Assembly (NCBI GenBank): GCA_009788105.1
Contig: WQSD01000041.1
Coordinates: 1-8,738 of the forward strand
Length of the DNA stretch: 8,738 nucleotides
DNA from: Oscillospiraceae bacterium
Lineage (GTDB): Bacteria; Bacillota; Clostridia; Oscillospirales; CAG-272
Reading direction: 5' to 3'
Under the pieces are notes generated by a model. That model made no database searches. It had not been told where the DNA came from and was given only the letters and a program-made list of their open reading frames with translations. The position numbers were made by a program, and so were the translations under genes. Shown piece by piece: positions 5,320 through 8,738 of the stretch. Position 1 is the first letter of the stretch. Each line of letters begins with the position of its first letter.

Positions 5320-6828
5320 ATGAAACTAACACAAAACAAAAAATTCAAATACGGCTCGGTTTCCGTGCTATTTTCTGTGGCGTTTATCGCCCTATTGCTG
5401 GCAGTGAACCTGCTTGTCACTTCCCTGTCCTTGCAAAACTCGTGGTTTTTCCGACTTGATTTATCCGACTCGGACATATACGAGATTTCGGATATTACAC
5501 ACGATGTTTTCGCTGACCTAATCGGCGAAGGTGAGCATTTTGAAATTGTGTTTATGCAGGAGCGTGACCGTATCGAGCATACAGCCGATATCAGACTCCA
5601 CCGCGTACACACCTTAGCACTGCGGTATCAACAAATCTTTGATTTTGTTACTGTACGATATATTGACCCCATTACCCGCCCGGACTTGGTGCGCCCATTT
5701 GTGGCACACTCCATTAACGCCACAGTTCGCGCTACAGATGTTGTGATTCAGGCGACAAGCGGACAGTTCCGCATCCATGCCATTGAAGGCTTTTTCGCAG
5801 GGCAAGAAACATCAGTGTTTGTGGGAGAACGCCGCTTCACCACATCCATGATTGCTCTTGCCACCTCAGATGCTATTGCCTACTTCACCGTTGGACATGG
5901 CGAGGTTTCCTACGACGACCCAAGCATATCAAACTTTCGTGAATTGCTTGAAATTGCAGGGTTCGAGGTGCGTAGTATTAACCTGATGGAAGAAGAGATT
6001 GACCCGCGAGCAAGGCTGATTATCGTGAACAATCCACGAATGGACTTCCATGGGGTTCGTGGTGTGGTGAACGAAATTGCGGCATTGCAAAATTTTCTTG
6101 AAGAACAACAAGGAAATCTTATGGTATTCCTGGACTATGACCCAAACATTGTTCGCCTGCCGGAGTTACAGGGACTGCTTGAGGAGCGGGGCATCTACTT
6201 CCGTAACGAACGAGTTATCGAAAGTGCCGCCAACGCAATGCTTGAGGGCGGACACGGCTTTTTTGCCACCTATGTGCAACCAGAGCAAAGCTCACTTGGA
6301 GCAAGTTTTCACGCAGGAATGCGCGCCATGTCATCCCCTCCGCCAGCTGCAATGCGTAATGCACGCACTATTGATTTTCGTCAGGCGTCCATAAACCCTA
6401 ACAGAGTAATGCATGTTGCACCTATTCTCACAACTTCCCGGGATGCTACAAGTCTTAGCGGCGAACGCCTGCGATACGAGCCTTTGTTGGTTGTTTCCCG
6501 TGAAGAGATATACGCAGCACTTGGCTTTGACACCCACTATGTTCATGTTATTGCAGGAGGTAGCTCCAGCTTTATCACCAACGAATTTGTTGACCTTGAC
6601 AGCCCTGCCTTTGCTAACAACGATATTATGTGGGCAGCACTTCGCGCCACCGTTTCGGATAACGTGGACGAACGTGTGCCTTCAATTCCTCCGCGCGGGT
6701 TCGCAACACAAGAGCTTATTATCACCGACGGGCAAGCCAACACATGGATGATTATTCTCAGTGCTGTTGTCCCTCTTGCAGTGATGATTGTTGGTGCTGT
6801 GGTGTTTGTTAAGCGGAGATACAGGTAA
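5320..6828 (+). CDS. GldG-like ABC transporter auxiliary protein
   Basis: A 502-residue protein of the type annotated as ABC-type uncharacterised transport system or GldG. It has an N-terminal membrane anchor (about 14-36), a large extracytoplasmic domain, and a C-terminal membrane segment (about 476-497) ending VKRRYR. Family marks are RLDLSDSDIYEISD (45-58), like the family's DLT..YsLSd start, and AYFTVGHGEVSYDD (187-200), which contains the characteristic GHGE. In gliding Bacteroidetes GldA, GldF and GldG form one ABC complex; in Bacillota the same trio is widespread but its cargo is unknown. AGGAG overlaps the permease stop, and ATG 5320 follows 6 bases later, so translation is likely coupled. 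The DUF4340-type fourth gene that often follows is missing here; repeats follow instead. Confidence 0.88.
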   Translation: MKLTQNKKFKYGSVSVLFSVAFIALLLAVNLLVTSLSLQNSWFFRLDLSDSDIYEISDITHDVFADLIGEGEHFEIVFMQERDRIEHTADIRLHRVHTLALRYQQIFDFVTVRYIDPITRPDLVRPFVAHSINATVRATDVVIQATSGQFRIHAIEGFFAGQETSVFVGERRFTTSMIALATSDAIAYFTVGHGEVSYDDPSISNFRELLEIAGFEVRSINLMEEEIDPRARLIIVNNPRMDFHGVRGVVNEIAALQNFLEEQQGNLMVFLDYDPNIVRLPELQGLLEERGIYFRNERVIESAANAMLEGGHGFFATYVQPEQSSLGASFHAGMRAMSSPPPAAMRNARTIDFRQASINPNRVMHVAPILTTSRDATSLSGERLRYEPLLVVSREEIYAALGFDTHYVHVIAGGSSSFITNEFVDLDSPAFANNDIMWAALRATVSDNVDERVPSIPPRGFATQELIITDGQANTWMIILSAVVPLAVMIVGAVVFVKRRYR

Positions 6829-6861
6829 ATGAAGAATTAAGAATGAAGAATGAAGAATTAA
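6829..6861 (+). repeat. Tandem ATGAAGA/ATTAAGA units after the GldG-like gene
   Basis: Directly after the stop codon come AT-rich units ATGAAGA and ATTAAGA in imperfect tandem. The first 18 bases, counted from 6828, match 2241-2258 at 17 positions. No coding potential. Confidence 0.5.
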
Positions 6862-6868
6862 GGAAAAT

Positions 6869-7111
6869 TTGCTATGCAAATTACAGACTATAGAAAAAGA
6901 TCAAGGTCGTGGGGTTTCACCCCACACCCGACCACCTTTTTGAAAAAAGGTGGAACAAAAACTTTTTCTCACAAAAGCATTTCATGATTTTGTACCAAAG
7001 TTTTTGAGGTTCTTAGGAACTTTTTTCAAAAAGTTCCTAAGTGGGGGTTGGGGCAACGCCCCAAGGTGTTTTATGGGTTTTCTTTAGGTTGAAAACTTGC
7101 TACGCAAATTA
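6869..7111. repeat. Palindrome cluster bracketed by a 15-nt direct repeat
   Basis: TTGCTATGCAAATTA at 6869-6883 and TTGCTACGCAAATTA at 7097-7111 differ at one base and enclose 213 bases. Inside are four perfect hairpins: GTGGGGT/ACCCCAC (6909-6925), CCACCTTTTT/AAAAAGGTGG (6932-6953), a 14-bp stem CTTAGGAACTTTTT with its complement (7012-7041), and TTGGGGC/GCCCCAA (7048-7064). CAAAGTTTTTGAGG (6997-7010) and ATCAAGGTCG (6900-6909) are blocks of the element at 4512-4582. It looks like a composite or nested non-autonomous repeat. No gene is present. Confidence 0.6.
7048..7078 (+). terminator. Possible weak terminator for the ABC operon
   Basis: The GC-rich stem TTGGGGC/GCCCCAA (7048-7064) is followed by GGTGTTTTATGGGTTTT, a broken T-tract. 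It is the only hairpin in the intergenic region with T-runs behind it on the + strand. The spacing is poor, so support is weak. Confidence 0.2.
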
Positions 7112-7187
7112 TGTTATGGATATATTTCCTTACAGCCGTTTCGCGTGCCCCATTTCTCAAAATGTAACTTTCCCCCTTAATTCGGTA

Positions 7188-7216
7188 TTAACTTACAGCT
7201 CTAAAAATATTATAAC
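7188..7216 (+). promoter_or_regulatory. Candidate sigma-70/SigA promoter for the phosphatidyltransferase pair
   Basis: TTAACT (7188-7193) and TATAAC (7211-7216) are separated by 17 bases and match the consensus hexamers at 4 and 5 of 6 positions. They lie about 20 bases before ATG 7235, leaving a very short leader. The region is AT-rich, so chance matches are possible. Confidence 0.35.
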
Positions 7217-7234
7217 ACAAAGCGAGATTTTCTT

Positions 7235-7861
7235 ATGAAAGCACGACACATACCAAACATGCTGACCTTTTCACGATTGCTATTCACCATTGCCTTCGTG
7301 GCAATAAGCATTATCGACAGCCCTTTTCATCCTGCCGCCATGCTATGCTTTTTCGTGGGAGGAATGACCGACCTAATCGACGGACCACTTGCCCGCAAAA
7401 TCAAGGGCGGAGCGACTGACCTTGGCGCAAACCTTGATGCAAACATTGACCTTGTAATGGTTGCCGCCGGTGTTGCTTTGATTATACCTGCTATGAACAT
7501 TTGGCCCTTGCTTTTTCCTGCAGTGCTTGTCGCACTAGGGCTAAAGTTTACCACGGGAATCACTTCAAAAATTCAGCATGGCAAAGTTTTCTACACTCAT
7601 ACCGTTCTTGGAAAAGTAGTTATTATGTTGCTTTTCTTGGGAGCTAATATTTACTTTATCTTACATACAGCAGGGCTTAACGCAGGCAGTTTTTTGAATT
7701 GGTATTTGGTTGTGTGTATTGCAATGGTTGTTGTTCACTGCCTTGAAGAGCATCTTATTGTTGCAAAAATTGAATATCCTGAAAAGAACACTAAAACAAT
7801 TTTTCATGTTAAGGGCTTGAACGAGAAATATCATGCCACGCGAGCAGGCGACGAGAAATAA
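7235..7861 (+). CDS. CDP-alcohol phosphatidyltransferase, first tandem copy
   Basis: A 208-residue membrane enzyme of the CDP-alcohol phosphatidyltransferase family, which joins a CDP-linked lipid or alcohol to a second alcohol during phospholipid synthesis. The full active-site signature is present: D46xxD49G50xxA53R54, then G64xxxD68xxxD72, with nine residues between AR and the Gly. The N-terminal IPNMLTFSRLLFTIAFV is like that of PgsA-type phosphatidylglycerophosphate synthases, and about five or six hydrophobic helices follow. The C-terminal NTKTIFHVKGLNEKYH is soluble and shared with the second copy. The exact acceptor is not decidable. The start ATG 7235 follows AAAGCGAG (7219-7226). 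A candidate promoter lies just upstream. Only 61 bases separate it from its paralogue, so they are probably co-transcribed. Confidence 0.9.
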   Translation: MKARHIPNMLTFSRLLFTIAFVAISIIDSPFHPAAMLCFFVGGMTDLIDGPLARKIKGGATDLGANLDANIDLVMVAAGVALIIPAMNIWPLLFPAVLVALGLKFTTGITSKIQHGKVFYTHTVLGKVVIMLLFLGANIYFILHTAGLNAGSFLNWYLVVCIAMVVVHCLEEHLIVAKIEYPEKNTKTIFHVKGLNEKYHATRAGDEK

Positions 7862-7922
7862 ATAAACTAACAAAATAGCTCCTGTATGCTCTCCAAATAC
7901 AACACATAAAGTGAGATTTTTT

Positions 7923-8546
7923 ATGAAAGCACGACATATACCAAATATAGTTACGTTCTCTCGATTTTTGTTTACCATCGCCTTTGTGATAATAGGCATC
8001 ATCGACACTCCTTTCCACCCCGCTGCAATGATTTGCTTTTTCCTTGGTGCTGTATCTGATATGATTGATGGACCTCTTGCCCGTAGAATTAAGGGCGGAG
8101 CAACTAACTTTGGTGCGGACATCGATACCCTTGCGGATTTATTTATGATAGCGGCAGGCATCGGGGTAATCGCGACAGCTATGGACATTTGGCCGGTGTT
8201 AGTCCCGGCACTAATCATTGCATTAAGCCTGAAATTTACAACCGGCATTACTGCATATGTGAAACACGGCAAGGTTTTCTTTGTTCACACAGTTCTTGCT
8301 AAAACAGTTGTTATGCTTCTTTTTCTTGGCACTATAATTTACTTTATACTAAATGCGGCGGGTTATAATGCGGCTAGCTATGTAAACTGGCATTTATCCG
8401 TATGTATTGCCATTGTTGCCATACATTGTTTTGAAGAACACCTTATTATTTCTAAAATTGACTATCCTGCAAAGAATACTAAAACCATATTTCACGTTAA
8501 GGGAATGAATGAAAAATATCGTGCGAGGCTGAATAAAGGGAAGTAG
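7923..8546 (+). CDS. CDP-alcohol phosphatidyltransferase, second tandem copy
   Basis: A 207-residue paralogue of the protein encoded at 7235-7861. A gap-free alignment by eye gives about 137 identities in the first 200 residues (roughly 68%). The signature is intact: D46xxD49G50xxA53R54, G64xxxD68xxxD72. The membrane helices diverge most, while the N-terminus, the LKFTTGIT segment and the C-terminal NTKTIFHVKG are nearly unchanged. I choose ATG 7923 over the in-frame GTG at 7911 because the leader AAAG-T-GAGATTTT and the MKARHIPN start mirror those of the first copy exactly. The preceding 61 bases show no terminator. The two enzymes may use different acceptors, or act as a complex, after tandem duplication. 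The gene is more AT-rich at third positions than the transketolase gene. Confidence 0.9.
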   Translation: MKARHIPNIVTFSRFLFTIAFVIIGIIDTPFHPAAMICFFLGAVSDMIDGPLARRIKGGATNFGADIDTLADLFMIAAGIGVIATAMDIWPVLVPALIIALSLKFTTGITAYVKHGKVFFVHTVLAKTVVMLLFLGTIIYFILNAAGYNAASYVNWHLSVCIAIVAIHCFEEHLIISKIDYPAKNTKTIFHVKGMNEKYRARLNKGK

Positions 8547-8738
8547 ATTCGGCGTGCGGTTTTGGCAGAAATCATACCCCCGCACCCGCTATCCGTCCTC
8601 ACTGAAGCAACATCGTGCTGAATTCAAACATCGCATCGTCATTAAGGTTGTAACGAAATTAAAAATTACTCCATCTTAGACCAAACAAACAGCCTCGTCA
8701 TTGCAAAGCGGTGATTTTCCGCGTGCAATCCAGTCATT
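8547..8738. other. Intergenic end of window, with hairpin repeat at 8695-8738
   Basis: No gene is seen in these 192 bases. Near the edge, ATTGC (8700-8704) and GCGG (8708-8711) pair with CCGC (8719-8722) and GCAAT (8725-8729). The surrounding CGTCATTGC...GCAATCCAGT is the outline of a widely dispersed bacterial palindromic repeat. The element may continue beyond the window. Confidence 0.5.

Noticed and set aside
7911..7922. GTG start for the second phosphatidyltransferase
   Set aside because: It overlaps the probable ribosome site, and the paralogue begins at the equivalent of ATG 7923.
7661..8272. A 203-residue open frame on the minus strand across both phosphatidyltransferase genes
   Set aside because: It is antisense to two clearly recognisable enzymes, and its length reflects their codon pattern. 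No ribosome site or family match.

Overview
The window looks like a chromosomal accessory segment from an uncultured Bacillota, probably a clostridial lineage. The grounds are purine-rich Shine-Dalgarno sites before almost every gene, standard stop codons, a lipobox lipoprotein, a GldA/GldF/GldG-type ABC operon of the kind common in Clostridia, and dense clusters of short palindromic repeats that I associate with gut clostridia. The taxon is an inference. All genes with good support lie on the + strand.

Layout. (1) 1-1226: a REP-like palindrome, then a RelA/SpoT-domain protein (small alarmone synthetase-like) followed 4 bases later by a lipoprotein of unknown function. (2) 1291-2253: the C-terminal subunit of a split transketolase, with no N-terminal partner in the window. 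(3) 2254-2794: a non-coding island of stacked palindromes. (4) 2795-3472: a 53-residue Cys-rich small ORF and a REP-associated tyrosine transposase (RAYT, an HUH/Y1 single-strand nuclease) only 3 bases apart. Two near-identical, inverted, GTAG-headed REP palindromes sit in frame inside the transposase gene itself. (5) 3469-6828: ABC ATPase, ABC-2 permease and a GldG-like auxiliary protein. The ATPase start overlaps the transposase stop by 4 bases, and the ATPase and permease genes are separated by more repeats. (6) 6829-7234: a palindrome-rich intergenic unit bracketed by a 15-nt direct repeat, then a candidate promoter. (7) 7235-8546: two tandem, about 68% identical CDP-alcohol phosphatidyltransferases with the same leader. 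(8) 8547-8738: no gene; a hairpin repeat runs to the window edge.

How it fits together. The ABC genes should form one exporter-like complex and the two phosphatidyltransferases act on membrane phospholipid. The RAYT and the GTAG palindromes are plausibly an enzyme and its substrates. At least six REP-like copies and three copies of a second, covarying hairpin element occupy most spaces between genes. The most notable signal is the transposase carrying its own presumed target palindromes as coding sequence, next to an undescribed Cys-rich mini-protein.
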